A DNA stretch of 64,000 nt. It comes from Novosphingobium sp. 28-62-57 (GTDB lineage: Bacteria > Pseudomonadota > Alphaproteobacteria > Sphingomonadales > Sphingomonadaceae). Shown piece by piece: positions 46,214-54,927 of this stretch. The notes under the pieces were generated by a model. That model searched no databases and had not been told where the DNA came from. It saw only the letters and a list, made by a program, of their open reading frames with translations. Both the position numbers and the translations under genes were made by a program. Location of the stretch: positions 124,001 to 188,000 of the forward strand of contig NCGO01000004.1 in NCBI GenBank assembly GCA_002256985.1, in the 5' to 3' direction. How positions within the stretch are numbered: the first letter of the stretch is position 1; the number at the start of each line of letters is the position of its first letter.

Positions 46214-46556
46214 CGTCGAGCTCCATCAGTTTGCGGACTTCGTATTCGTCCAGGTTAAGCATGATGCAGATCCGCACGAACACTTCGCGCCGCCCCTCGC
46301 GCCGCGCCAATTGGTGCGGGTCTGCATGAAAAATCGTCTTGTTGGTTGCGCCGCAAAACTGCCCCAGATCGCGCAGCACGATCCGCCCCGCGCGGTGCGG
46401 CTTGCCATCGGGGCCAAGGAACAGCCACCGCAGGATCCACCGCGTGGCAAGGCGGGCAAGGAACCGCTCCGGCACCCCGAACAGCACCGCCTTGAACGCC
46501 CGCGAAATCAGAATGGCCTTTTCGCGCAGCCGGTTGTGGTAAGTATCGCGCGCCAT
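46203..46556 (-). CDS. Bbp19-like phage protein
   Basis: 117 residues. The central part (GRIVLRDLGQFCGATNKTIF, followed by DP and REGRREVFVRI) resembles the small Bbp19-type proteins encoded near portal genes of Bordetella phage BPP-1-like podoviruses. Exact function is unknown. Junctions overlap on both sides. Confidence 0.6.
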   Translation of the reverse strand: MARDTYHNRLREKAILISRAFKAVLFGVPERFLARLATRWILRWLFLGPDGKPHRAGRIVLRDLGQFCGATNKTIFHADPHQLARREGRREVFVRICIMLNLDEYEVRKLMELDDGQ

Positions 46557-46855
46557 CAGGCCGCCTCGCTGTCAAGGCCAAGGCCACGCAATTCGGTCGC
46601 CAGCCTGTCCACGCCATAGGCGGCAATTTCCTTTGGCCAGCCATGCAAAGCAGTTTCATATAACTCACGCCCGCTGTAACCCGGCTCTCGCATGCGCCGC
46701 GCCATCCAACGCAACACGCCAAGGTCGATTGACGCCAGCGCATCGGCACATGCTTGTGCTTGCCCTAGCGCTGGCCTCACGCCAAAAAAGTAGTGTTTTG
46801 AATGTGCTTTGCCGGGAAGCACATCGACCTGAAGTCTGAACACCCCCACCATCAC
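46556..46855 (-). CDS. Hypothetical phage protein, 99 aa
   Basis: Starts at a GTG overlapping the portal stop or at the next ATG (46852). Contains VLRWMARRMREPGYSGRELY and WPKEIAAYGVDRLATEL, a helical, charged region. No family recognised. It lies between portal and Bbp19-like genes. Confidence 0.6.
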   Translation of the reverse strand: MMVGVFRLQVDVLPGKAHSKHYFFGVRPALGQAQACADALASIDLGVLRWMARRMREPGYSGRELYETALHGWPKEIAAYGVDRLATELRGLGLDSEAA

Positions 46856-48504
46856 GCGGCCTCGCTGATCTGGTTCGCCTTGGCCACATCGAGGTAAGCC
46901 CCCGCCGCGCCCTGCAGCTGCTCCACGCCCGCCGCCGCCTGTTCGGATTCAGCCCGTCGCTCACGCCGCGCCGCGATGGCTTCTGGCGTGCGGACATAGG
47001 CCACTGGCACGCCCAGCGCTTCGCCAAGGCCTTGCGCCACCGCATCGGTGTCCACAGCGTCAACCACTTCGGGGTCGATGCCCTGCAAAACGCTCAACCC
47101 TTCGATGAAGCGCAATGTCTTGCCCGTCGATTCCGCGCGCGCCATCTGCGCCAGCGGGTTTTCATAATCGATCATCGGCCACGCGCCCGCCTCGATCACT
47201 TCGGGCGGGAAGGGGTCAATCTGCCCGGCGCGCAATGCCAGGTCCAAATCGCGGTTGCTCACCGGATGCTGCTTTTCCATGGCATATCGCCCGGCATAGG
47301 GCCGCACCAGCACACCCTGCTTTGCCATCACTTCCAGCACTTCGGTGGTGGTCATGCGCGAATTGGGGTCGGTCAGTATCTTGTAGAACTCTTCCAGAAA
47401 CGCCGTGCGGATCATCTGGCGTTCGTTCTCAATGTCCTGCGTCACCCAGGGCAGCGCGCCTTCCCCGCCCGGCATGCGCTGCACCAGCGGTCGGCCCTGT
47501 TCGTCCACAAGTCCGGCATTGAGCCCGCCCGGCTTTGTGGCAAGCGACGTGATCCCGTCATCGTCAAAGAACAGCAGCGCCGGATCGACCGCCTTGTGCC
47601 CTGCGCGCAGCGTCGTGGCGCGCATCGCGTTCACGCCGTTGATCGTCGGCATCATCTTGATCGCCGGGCTGCGGCCATACTTTTCGCCGGGGCTGGTCGT
47701 GTGGCGGCTCACCGAAATCGGCATGGTGAAAAACCCGCCGCGCCGCACATAGATCTTCTCGTCACAGGCCAGATAGCGCGAAGCAATCGGCTTGCCGCGC
47801 CAGTCCATTGCATCGCGGTCCCACCGCGTGTTGGGCTTCACCACGTGCAGCAGCTCGAATGGCGTTTCGGGCTTGTTCTCTTCCAGCGCCTTCAACATCT
47901 TGGGCGTCAGGTTGGCATGGCCGAACAGCTGCTCGCACTGCCGCGCCGTGCGGGTGAACTTGCGCAGCACGGTGTCCACCAGCCCCGCCGCGTCCACATC
48001 GATGTAGCATTCGCTCAAGTGCAGCGTGCGATAGACCAAACCGCGCATGCCAATGGCTTCCTGCCACATCGGCGAAGTGCCATACCGGCCCAGCTGGTCC
48101 CAATCTTCATGTGCCGCCACACCGAACCCGGTCTGCATCGCGTGCCGGATCGCATAAAGCCGTTTGCCCGCATATTCGCACCACAGCTGCACATTGCGCA
48201 GCCGCATCAGGTATTCGTCCTGAAACCGCGGCTTGATGTAATCGCGCTCTTCGGGCGTGGTGATGGCCACCCCCGCCGCGGCAAAGCGTTCCAGCGCAAT
48301 CACGTGCGTTGGGTCAAAATTGCGCTGGCCACGGATTTCGCCCGCGCTTTTCTTGTCAAATCCGCCAGCGCCATCGGGGAACCGTTCATCGATCTCGCGC
48401 CAGGCGCTCTCATAGGGCGCGCGCTCGGCGACAAGGCGTTCCAGATCGCGGATATCGTCCTTGGCCAGCGCGTCATCCTGCATCCCGTCAACCATGTCAG
48501 CCAT
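46852..48504 (-). CDS. Portal (head-tail connector) protein
   Basis: 550 residues, the size of podoviral portals. The sequence includes ERFAAAGVAITTPEERDYIK, LRAGHKAVDPALLFFDDDGI and ITSLATKPGGLNAGLVDEQG, a pattern typical of T7/BPP-1 connector proteins, and a helical, Gln/Ala-rich C-terminus. A dodecameric ring is expected at one capsid vertex. It follows terminase genes, as usual. Confidence 0.85.
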   Translation of the reverse strand: MADMVDGMQDDALAKDDIRDLERLVAERAPYESAWREIDERFPDGAGGFDKKSAGEIRGQRNFDPTHVIALERFAAAGVAITTPEERDYIKPRFQDEYLMRLRNVQLWCEYAGKRLYAIRHAMQTGFGVAAHEDWDQLGRYGTSPMWQEAIGMRGLVYRTLHLSECYIDVDAAGLVDTVLRKFTRTARQCEQLFGHANLTPKMLKALEENKPETPFELLHVVKPNTRWDRDAMDWRGKPIASRYLACDEKIYVRRGGFFTMPISVSRHTTSPGEKYGRSPAIKMMPTINGVNAMRATTLRAGHKAVDPALLFFDDDGITSLATKPGGLNAGLVDEQGRPLVQRMPGGEGALPWVTQDIENERQMIRTAFLEEFYKILTDPNSRMTTTEVLEVMAKQGVLVRPYAGRYAMEKQHPVSNRDLDLALRAGQIDPFPPEVIEAGAWPMIDYENPLAQMARAESTGKTLRFIEGLSVLQGIDPEVVDAVDTDAVAQGLGEALGVPVAYVRTPEAIAARRERRAESEQAAAGVEQLQGAAGAYLDVAKANQISEAA

Positions 48505-48581
48505 TCGCTCGCTCCGTCAAAATCAGAGGGGGAGGGGGGACGCGCCCGCAAGCGCGCCCACCCCAAATCAACCCGAACGGG

Positions 48582-49223
48582 TCAGCCCGCCGGGAAAACC
48601 ACATCGTGGCGCATGTCCATCTTGCGCCCCGGCATCACGTCCAGCACATCGGCGCGCGGCCCCCACGCCACCTGTTCACCGTTCAGGAACAGCCCATATC
48701 CGGCCAGCTTCACCGGCCCCGCCATCGGCCCTTCCACTGGCAATTCCGGCACGCGCAGCTGCAGGCCCACCGGCGTCACCGCCCACACCTTGCCCGATGG
48801 CAGAATGGGCGGAATGCCCACTTCGGTCTTGCCGTTAGAGAACACGATTTCCACCAGATCAGCCGCCTGAATTTCGGCCAGCAGCTCGTGCGGCGCAGGC
48901 AACCCGGCATCCGCCAACGGCCCACACTTGCGCGCCTTGGCCTTGCCGGTGCGCGTGCGCGGTGCCGCATCGATCTTCGCCAGCTTGGCCAGCGCCACAT
49001 CGCGTTCGGCCACGGCGTTGTCGCGCTCCTTGGTCAGCGATGTGACTTGCAGACCAAGCTGATCAATTTCCTCTTGCGCATCAGCTAGCGCGCTTTCCAG
49101 CTCTGGAATGCGGTCCATGCCAAGGGTAGGCGCTGCATCAGACCCCTTCGCAGCATCGACAAATTCGGCATTATCGCCCGCAACCGCTTCCGCATTTTCG
49201 GAACCATTATCAGTTTTCGCCAC
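48582..49223 (-). CDS. Hypothetical phage protein with coiled coil
   Basis: 213 residues from a GTG with GGAGAAGAG upstream. Residues about 40-85 form a coiled coil (LESALADAQEEIDQLGLQVT) and the C-terminal 100 residues a beta-rich domain (LPSGKVWAVTPVGLQLRVPE). It lies between terminase and portal genes. It may be a minor head protein; no family recognised. Confidence 0.6.
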   Translation of the reverse strand: MAKTDNGSENAEAVAGDNAEFVDAAKGSDAAPTLGMDRIPELESALADAQEEIDQLGLQVTSLTKERDNAVAERDVALAKLAKIDAAPRTRTGKAKARKCGPLADAGLPAPHELLAEIQAADLVEIVFSNGKTEVGIPPILPSGKVWAVTPVGLQLRVPELPVEGPMAGPVKLAGYGLFLNGEQVAWGPRADVLDVMPGRKMDMRHDVVFPAG

Positions 49224-49234
49224 GTCTCTTCTCC

Positions 49235-49489
49235 TTAGCTACCGACCACAAGCCGGCCGATTGATCCGGCAGCGGCTTCCGCACCGGTTGTCCCTGTGAT
49301 GATGTCCGCCGCCGCGCCGCGCCGCCGCGCCAGCTCCTGATCGCGCTCCACCATGCGCGCGGCATCATCGCGCGTGGCCTGGATGGGCGTGCCCGCAGGC
49401 GGCTTTTTCTTGCCCTTGAGCAAACCAAGCCCAGCGCCCAGCAGCGGGCCGATAAACAGGGATTTAAGCGCATTCCCCAGAAAACTCAT
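49235..49489 (-). CDS. Small phage protein, 84 aa
   Basis: Starts at the ATG at 49489 one base after the terminase stop, with GAGGAG eight bases upstream. Hydrophobic N-terminus (FLGNALKSLFIGPLLGAGLG) and a helical, charged tail. Similar small proteins follow terminase genes in related podoviruses. Function unknown. Confidence 0.6.
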   Translation of the reverse strand: MSFLGNALKSLFIGPLLGAGLGLLKGKKKPPAGTPIQATRDDAARMVERDQELARRRGAAADIITGTTGAEAAAGSIGRLVVGS

Positions 49490-49490
49490 G

Positions 49491-51050
49491 TCACTGCACT
49501 CCTCTGAAAACATCGAACTCGCTGTCATTGCGCACTTGCCGCCCCGGCTCCCGGCGCGGCTTGCCCCTGATGTCCCGGATCACGTGTTCACCTTCCAGCG
49601 CGGCATATTGCTCGGCATCGGCCACGTGGGTGTAGATCGTGTTGGCAATCTCAAGGTGGCCCTTGGTTTCGCCCGTTTTCATGTCCTCTTTTTCGTAGCG
49701 GTATCCGCCCGAATGCGCCTTGATCAGGTGCCTGCATGATGGATCGACCTGATAGCCGTGGCGGGTTGATTGCGCGCGCCAGATGGCCTCGTTACGCAAT
49801 GCCGCCCGGTTGCTTTTGGCCTTGTGGATTTTGCCCAGCCCCAGCGCGGCCTGGCACGCCAGCACCCAGTCATGCTCGTTGTCTTCACGGTCCCCCGCCG
49901 CAAAAGCCGCAGGGTCGCAAACGAACCGGATTTCATCCTTCTCAATGCCCGGATATCGCTCGATAATCGCGTTGCGCAGCTTCCGGCCAAACGCGGTGGG
50001 CCCCACTTTCAGCAGCCGCTTGCGATCGTCCGAAAGGTTCACAACCTCAAACAGCGTGCGGATATTGCCGTATTCATCGCGCTGCAGGCCCACCGCCGCC
50101 GCAAACAGCCCCTGATCGATGCCCACAATCAGCTTGCGGCGCGGATTATACACGCACTGGCCCACATGCGCCGAATGCTGGAATTCGCCATTGACCGGCT
50201 TGCCGAACATCATCGCCACCGGCTTGTTGTGCACCATGCGGTCCACATATCCGGGCTTGTGCTTGTTCGCCGCCACCTGCAGCACGTAGTAACCGCGCCC
50301 ACCCGGCAGGTTGTGGATATTCTCCGCGTCCGGCTCCATGCCACCGGGCTGGATAAAGGTTTTCACCAGTGGCCGCCCGCCCAGCGCTTCGCTCAATTGC
50401 GCCTTGTCGTCCTCGGTCAGGCCCTCAATCTCGCGGTCCATCGCCAGCACATAGGCGTGGTTCTCGATATCAGGCATGTTCATCGAAATGATGATTTGCG
50501 GATCGACCACCAGATCGGGCGATAGGTCGGAAAATCGGCCCACACGGCCCGTCAGATACGGCACCAGGTCCGCAGGCTGAAGGTCAGCCTCGTCAACGAT
50601 AACCGCGTTGACTTCCCACCCACGGCAGGCCTCTTCCACCGTTTGGTCACCAATTGCGCGGAACTCGAATTCCACGTCCAGCACATCGATCGGTCGCCCT
50701 TCGCCATCGCGCCGCAGGATCTTGCGAAAGCTGTGCGTGAATGGCGCCGACCACAAGAATTTGCCCTCGTCTTCGGGCACGATGTTGAACCAGCTCTTGA
50801 GCGTGGTCGATTTCAGGCTTGGATAGCTTTCACGGATCACCCCAATGCGCGCCTTGCGCCACGTGATGCCGTTATCATCCTTCACCCCGCCCTGCATCGC
50901 GGCCACACGCAGGCCCTTCTGCAGCGCCGCCATGGTCTTGCCTGATCCCACAGGCCCGATGATGTTGCAGATGAAGGCCCTGCTGCGCGTGAACGCATCA
51001 GCGACCGGCCCCGGCGACCGCAACCGGCGCGGTTTGGACGGCATTTTCAT
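49491..51050 (-). CDS. Terminase large subunit
   Basis: 519 residues. The ATPase has Walker A GPVGSGKT (32-39) and Walker B VNAVIVDEAD (Asp153, Glu154). The nuclease domain begins with LIVGIDQG (Asp312) and includes RFVCDPAAFAAGDR. It cuts concatemers and drives DNA packaging. It overlaps the small subunit by four bases. Confidence 0.92.
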   Translation of the reverse strand: MKMPSKPRRLRSPGPVADAFTRSRAFICNIIGPVGSGKTMAALQKGLRVAAMQGGVKDDNGITWRKARIGVIRESYPSLKSTTLKSWFNIVPEDEGKFLWSAPFTHSFRKILRRDGEGRPIDVLDVEFEFRAIGDQTVEEACRGWEVNAVIVDEADLQPADLVPYLTGRVGRFSDLSPDLVVDPQIIISMNMPDIENHAYVLAMDREIEGLTEDDKAQLSEALGGRPLVKTFIQPGGMEPDAENIHNLPGGRGYYVLQVAANKHKPGYVDRMVHNKPVAMMFGKPVNGEFQHSAHVGQCVYNPRRKLIVGIDQGLFAAAVGLQRDEYGNIRTLFEVVNLSDDRKRLLKVGPTAFGRKLRNAIIERYPGIEKDEIRFVCDPAAFAAGDREDNEHDWVLACQAALGLGKIHKAKSNRAALRNEAIWRAQSTRHGYQVDPSCRHLIKAHSGGYRYEKEDMKTGETKGHLEIANTIYTHVADAEQYAALEGEHVIRDIRGKPRREPGRQVRNDSEFDVFRGVQ

Positions 51051-51619
51051 GCGTCGTCCCCTTCTTGATCATCCAGCGGCGCAAAGTCCGCTTCCATGAT
51101 GTCGGCCAGCTCGTCGCGCGTGTGCGTCACGCCCTCGATGATCAGGTCCGCCACGCCCGAGAAGCTCATATCTACGCGCACCGGTTGCTTGCCCTCGATG
51201 TAGGGCAGCAGCGATTCCGCACAGCGCGCGCGCAACTGCTTGGCCTCGCCAATGGTCATGCGGCGCTTTGGCGGATCCATCGCCGCCGATTGCTCCACCA
51301 TCACTTCTTCGGGTGTGTTCTGAATTTGCATCAGCGTGATCGCCGGATGCTGACCAAAGCCAAGGATATACTTGCGAAAATCATCGGTGCGCCGGTTGCG
51401 CACACCCTTGGGTCGCCCCCGTCGCCGCGCTTCGGCCAGCACAGCCAGCGAACCGGCTTGCGGCCCCAGCGCTTCGCGCGCTTCTACCAGCGTTTCGGCA
51501 TCCGGCACGCCCAGCAGATCCAGCTGCTCGGCCTCTTGCGCCGCCGCCTGCTCCACCAGCGCCTTGGTTTCGCGGATCATGTCGTCCGCCACGGTTTTTC
51601 CACCGGGCTCAGTTGACAT
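51047..51619 (-). CDS. Terminase small subunit-like protein
   Basis: 190 residues, mainly helical. A basic segment (ARRRGRPKGVRNRRTDDFRK) near residue 65 may bind DNA, and the C-terminus is acidic. It lies directly before the large subunit and is the first gene of the late operon, the normal place for TerS. The family match itself is weak. Confidence 0.7.
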   Translation of the reverse strand: MSTEPGGKTVADDMIRETKALVEQAAAQEAEQLDLLGVPDAETLVEAREALGPQAGSLAVLAEARRRGRPKGVRNRRTDDFRKYILGFGQHPAITLMQIQNTPEEVMVEQSAAMDPPKRRMTIGEAKQLRARCAESLLPYIEGKQPVRVDMSFSGVADLIIEGVTHTRDELADIMEADFAPLDDQEGDDA

Positions 51620-51985
51620 GACTCACCCTCACGCTACCGTCACAAAATCGACGCGGCATTCCCGCCAGACCCTCACCCAGACCCAGCGCCCGCTTTGCGG
51701 GTTGGCGGACTCCCCACCCAGACCCCGACCCGAAGCTGCGGCTTCCATTTTGGCGGGTTCCAGCACCCTTCCGCACAGCGCCGCTAAGGATCAGGCCCGA
51801 ATTCCGGTTCCAAACTGGAAAAATCGCGGGCGCGAAGGTGCAAGGGGACGCGCGCGATGGCGCTGGGGGCAAGGGGGGTGCCTCGGCCCGATCGCCACCC
51901 CCCCCATCGATGCCGCCCAGGCCGCGCCCTGCGTCAGCCTGACAGGCTTATGCCCGAGGTCGGATAGTCCAGCAAAACCAACGCT

Positions 51986-52324
51986 TTGCGCCAACCCTTC
52001 CAACATCGGCCTTCCAACAAGCCCCGATGCACCCCCGCAAACCCGCAGAATTCCGCCATTCTCACCGCACGCGCCGAGCTGCTCGATCTCACCCCGATCG
52101 ACCGCCCCGCCCAGCGCCGCCCCAGGGCGAAAATCGCCAAAACTTTCGCCACCCCGCGCGCCCTTCACACCGCTAGCGAGGCCATCCGGCACCGTGCAGC
52201 GATATCCGCCCACCAGAATATTCGACTGGACGCCCCGCAGGCCCTGATCTTGCAGGCCTTGCCATGCCGGTTGCGAGTGCAACCGCACTGCAACCGTTCT
52301 GCAACCATTAACCCACTGTTCTAA
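51986..52324 (+). CDS. Possible small phage gene, 112 aa
   Basis: A weak call. The middle of this frame (ILTARAELLDLTPIDRPAQR) has good GC at third codon positions, but both ends are poor and the last codons overlap the TGCAACC repeats. No ribosome site is clear. It could be non-coding. Confidence 0.25.
   Translation: MRQPFQHRPSNKPRCTPANPQNSAILTARAELLDLTPIDRPAQRRPRAKIAKTFATPRALHTASEAIRHRAAISAHQNIRLDAPQALILQALPCRLRVQPHCNRSATINPLF
51998..52019. repeat. Two further TTCCAACA copies
   Basis: Copies start at 51998 and 52012 in the same orientation as the three near the left prophage end, 25 kb away, one in front of and one behind the late operon. Confidence 0.5.
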
Positions 52325-52514
52325 ATCAATATATTGATCCGGTTGCAAAGTTGCAGATTTTACGAACTCCCTACATGCGCGCGCGCCCTCGTGCATGCGC
52401 GCACACGCATAGCGCGAGGCTCCGCCGTGCAACCGTGCAACCACCACGGAAAGCGTAACGATATCAATGATTTGAGAGTTGCAGAACGGTTGCAACCGGG
52501 TTGCGCTTGCAACC
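52269..52514. repeat. TGCAACC/GGTTGCA iteron-like array with AT-rich palindrome
   Basis: TGCAACC starts at 52278, 52289 and 52300, exactly 11 bases apart. GGTTGCA or AGTTGCA occurs at 52341, 52349, 52477 and 52488, and TGCAACC again at 52428, 52436 and 52508. GGTTGCAACC at 52488 is a perfect palindrome. The perfect palindrome ATCAATATATTGAT lies at 52325-52338 between repeat groups. This looks like an iteron origin or a multi-site operator. Confidence 0.7.
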
Positions 52515-52871
52515 GCCACCCCCGACCCGATTGGACCGCCAAGGCTGGCCGCCAACTTGTTCGCACCCCAACGGGCCGGGGTCAAACGGAAAGCGATGCA
52601 CAGGGCGCGACTCGGCGCGCCAGCCATGCGTTGCGCAGCGGGCCGGGGAGTGATTGAGGAGCGGCCGCGCACCGCTTCGCCTGCGGCTTCGCTGCGGCCG
52701 CATGTCGGTGCCAACCGCACGCCCTGGCCAAGCTTCACACCCCGCGTAACAGGCTGAAAGTGCGGGCGATTGCGCACCGCCTTGCCACGCTGGCGCGTGT
52801 CAAAGCTGCAATCGCACGCAGGCTGAAACCGCACCGATCGCACCCCTCTTATAGACGCGTGAAAAAGCCGC

Positions 52872-52899
52872 TTGACACTAATTAAAGGCTCCGTATTTT
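52872..52899 (+). promoter_or_regulatory. Sigma70-like promoter for the ArdC-like operon
   Basis: TTGACA at 52872-52877 and TATTTT at 52894-52899 with a 16-base spacer; the first gene begins 58 bases downstream. Confidence 0.65.
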
Positions 52900-52957
52900 C
52901 GGAACCATTGAAACCCCAGGCAAGGGCCGGGGTCTTGGTCAAGAAAGGACCGCCACC

Positions 52958-53902
52958 ATGGCAAAGCTCGACACTTACGAATCCGTCACGAACGCCATCA
53001 TTGCCCGCCTGGAGTCCGGCGTTAAGCCATGGGCCCCGCGCTGGATCACTGGCGGCGCTGGCGGTGGCATGGTCATGCCGCGCCGCCACAATGGCGAATG
53101 CTATCGCGGCATTAATGTGCTGCTGCTGTGGGCCACGGCCGAAGATCGCGGTTACCGCGCCCCCACCTGGATGACGTTCAAGCAGGCGCTCGAACTCGGT
53201 GGCGCTGTCCGCAAGGGCGAAAAGGGCACGATGATCGTGTTCTTTAAAAAGCTCAAGATTACTGAACAGAACGAAGCGGGCGAAGATCAGGACAAGCAAA
53301 TCCCCATGCTGCGCACCTACTTTGTCTTCAACGTCGAACAGATCGATGGCCTGCCCGCCAAGTATTACCCGGCCGAGGTTGAGCTGGTCGGCGGCAAGGA
53401 CCGCGACGAAGCCGCCGAAGCCGCGCTGCGCAGCTGCGGTGCCAACATTCTCGAACGCGGGGACAAGGCGTTTTATGTCCCCTCGCAAGACTATGTGAAC
53501 ATGCCCAGCTTTGACCGCTTCCACACCGCCAGCGGCTACCTTGCCACCTTGGCGCACGAGCTGGTCCACTGGACCGGCGCAAAGCACCGCCTCGATCGTG
53601 ATCAAAAGGGCGCGTTCGGGTCGAAGGACTATGCGGCCGAAGAACTCGTGGCCGAAATCGGCGCGGCATTCATCGGCGCGCGCCTTGGCTTTGTCGGCGA
53701 ACACATCGACAATCACGCCAGCTATCTGGCCAGCTGGCTGAAAGCCTTGAAGAACGACAAGCGCGCCATTTTCCGCGCCGCCACCATGGCACAGGCCGCT
53801 GCAGACATGGTGCTGGCCAATGCCGATCTTGCCGCCCCCGTGGCCACCGCAGAGCCCGTCCAGGACGTGGCACAACCCGCGCAGCTGGCCATGGCCCTCT
53901 GA
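52958..53902 (+). CDS. ArdC-like antirestriction protein (zincin domain)
   Basis: 314 residues. The N-terminal ArdC domain (YESVTNAIIARLESGVKPWA, NVLLLWATAEDRGYRAPTWM) binds single-stranded DNA in the family. A C-terminal zincin metallopeptidase domain has HELVH at 200-204 with a downstream EELVAEIGAAF supplying a third ligand. It should protect incoming phage DNA from host restriction. It is preceded by AAGGA and a clear promoter. After its stop a hairpin (GCCGCTGG...CCAGCGGC, 53914-53937) lies before the next gene. Confidence 0.88.
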   Translation: MAKLDTYESVTNAIIARLESGVKPWAPRWITGGAGGGMVMPRRHNGECYRGINVLLLWATAEDRGYRAPTWMTFKQALELGGAVRKGEKGTMIVFFKKLKITEQNEAGEDQDKQIPMLRTYFVFNVEQIDGLPAKYYPAEVELVGGKDRDEAAEAALRSCGANILERGDKAFYVPSQDYVNMPSFDRFHTASGYLATLAHELVHWTGAKHRLDRDQKGAFGSKDYAAEELVAEIGAAFIGARLGFVGEHIDNHASYLASWLKALKNDKRAIFRAATMAQAAADMVLANADLAAPVATAEPVQDVAQPAQLAMAL

Positions 53903-53980
53903 CCGGTCATAGCGCCGCTGGGCATGCGTCCAGCGGCCATATGACCGGCCATAGTGGCCCGTCGCAAAGGAGCCTGAACC

Positions 53981-54205
53981 ATGATCACAGAACCGACCGC
54001 CGAAATGACTGCAGCATTGCAGCAATTCGCCGATGAATATGGCCGCAACTGGAAAGACGAACTGTCCACCCGCTGGGCGAACGGTCGCGATTACTACCTT
54101 GAAAACGGCACGATACTGCACAGCGTGCGCAACGAGCTTGGGCCAACGTGGCTCTATGACGAATGCACGATCAAGCCGACACCCAAAGCGAAGCGGAAGG
54201 CCTGA
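53981..54205 (+). CDS. Hypothetical phage protein, 74 aa
   Basis: Small acidic/aromatic protein (QQFADEYGRNWKDELSTRWA). AAGGAGCC precedes the ATG. It is the first of four small genes with the same junction sequence, CCTGAACCATG. Function unknown. Confidence 0.65.
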   Translation: MITEPTAEMTAALQQFADEYGRNWKDELSTRWANGRDYYLENGTILHSVRNELGPTWLYDECTIKPTPKAKRKA

Positions 54206-54208
54206 ACC

Positions 54209-54388
54209 ATGACCAAACCCGTTCCAACCTGCCCGCACTGCGGTTCGCAAAACATCGTCAAGGATGCCGCCGCGCGCTGGAATCCCGTCACTTGCGATTG
54301 GGAGCTTTCCGGCGTTCATGACTATGAAACGTGCGAAGATTGCGAAGCCAGCGGCAACTTCATGACCAGCGTCGACGAGGAGGCCTGA
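54209..54388 (+). CDS. Small zinc-ribbon-like phage protein, 59 aa
   Basis: Begins three bases after the preceding stop. CPHC near residue 8 and CEDC near residue 43 (YETCEDCEAS) form a probable Cys4 zinc site, with KDAAARWNPVTCDWELSGV between. It may bind nucleic acid or protein. Length is below common gene-calling limits. Confidence 0.65.
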   Translation: MTKPVPTCPHCGSQNIVKDAAARWNPVTCDWELSGVHDYETCEDCEASGNFMTSVDEEA

Positions 54389-54391
54389 ACC

Positions 54392-54607
54392 ATGCCCGCC
54401 TTCACCCCCGCCATCCGCGCCGGTCAGCTGCTGCGCGCCGCGCACGGCACGCGCCCCATGGGCCGCGCCCTGGGCGATAGCTTCATGGGCACCGATTGTT
54501 TCGGCGATACGGTCGAATTTGTCCGCTGGCAGCACAACCCCAGCGGGCGCGATGTCCACACCTGCAAAGGCCACGTTCGCGCCCTTGCTGTCATCGAGGA
54601 GGCCTGA
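54392..54607 (+). CDS. Hypothetical phage protein, 71 aa
   Basis: Starts three bases after the zinc-ribbon gene, whose last codons (GAGGAGGCC) supply its ribosome site. Sequence: GQLLRAAHGTRPMGRALGDS, later FVRWQHNPSG and VRALAVIEEA. No family recognised. Confidence 0.6.
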   Translation: MPAFTPAIRAGQLLRAAHGTRPMGRALGDSFMGTDCFGDTVEFVRWQHNPSGRDVHTCKGHVRALAVIEEA

Positions 54608-54610
54608 ACC

Positions 54611-54817
54611 ATGCGCCGCCGCAACCCCACATGGACCCACCGCCGCACCCGCCCCTTCACCCCGGCCGAGGATCAGGAACTGTGCCAGATGGTGCGGTGC
54701 GGCCTCTCGATTGAATTCTACAAGGACAACTTGCCCGGCCGCAGCTTTGGCGAAATCATCGCCCGCCGCCTTGATCTGATAAAGGCTGGCGCGGTGCAGA
54801 TGGCCCGCCGTATCTAA
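54611..54817 (+). CDS. Small helix-turn-helix-like phage protein, 68 aa
   Basis: Last of four coupled small genes. FTPAEDQELCQMVRCGLSIE followed by GRSFGEIIARRLDLIKAG resembles a Myb/GcrA-type helix-turn-helix, and the N-terminus is basic. It may be a transcription regulator of the phage. Its end converges on the helicase gene. Confidence 0.55.
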   Translation: MRRRNPTWTHRRTRPFTPAEDQELCQMVRCGLSIEFYKDNLPGRSFGEIIARRLDLIKAGAVQMARRI

Positions 54818-54927
54818 CCCCATCACAGCCCGGCCGGGGAAGTCGTTGCACCTTCCCACAGCCCGGCCATGGCGCAGGCGGGCGCGCGCACCATACGCCC
54901 GCCGCTGTCCAAAGGCAGCAGGCGCTC

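Larger units (their letters stand above)
51620..52957. promoter_or_regulatory. Control region between late and early phage genes
   Basis: This 1.3 kb has no gene that can be supported strongly. It must hold the leftward late promoter and probably the packaging start site. It contains the TGCAACC array, an AT-rich palindrome and the promoter of the ArdC-like gene. The stretch 52520-52860 has ORFs but none recognisable. Confidence 0.6.

Noticed and set aside
47032-48870. 612-codon plus-strand ORF
   Set aside because: Antisense to the portal gene, and it runs across its start region; no motif.
52269-52514. CRISPR array
   Set aside because: The repeats are only 7 bases, occur in both orientations and have spacers of variable, mostly very short length; no cas genes are near.
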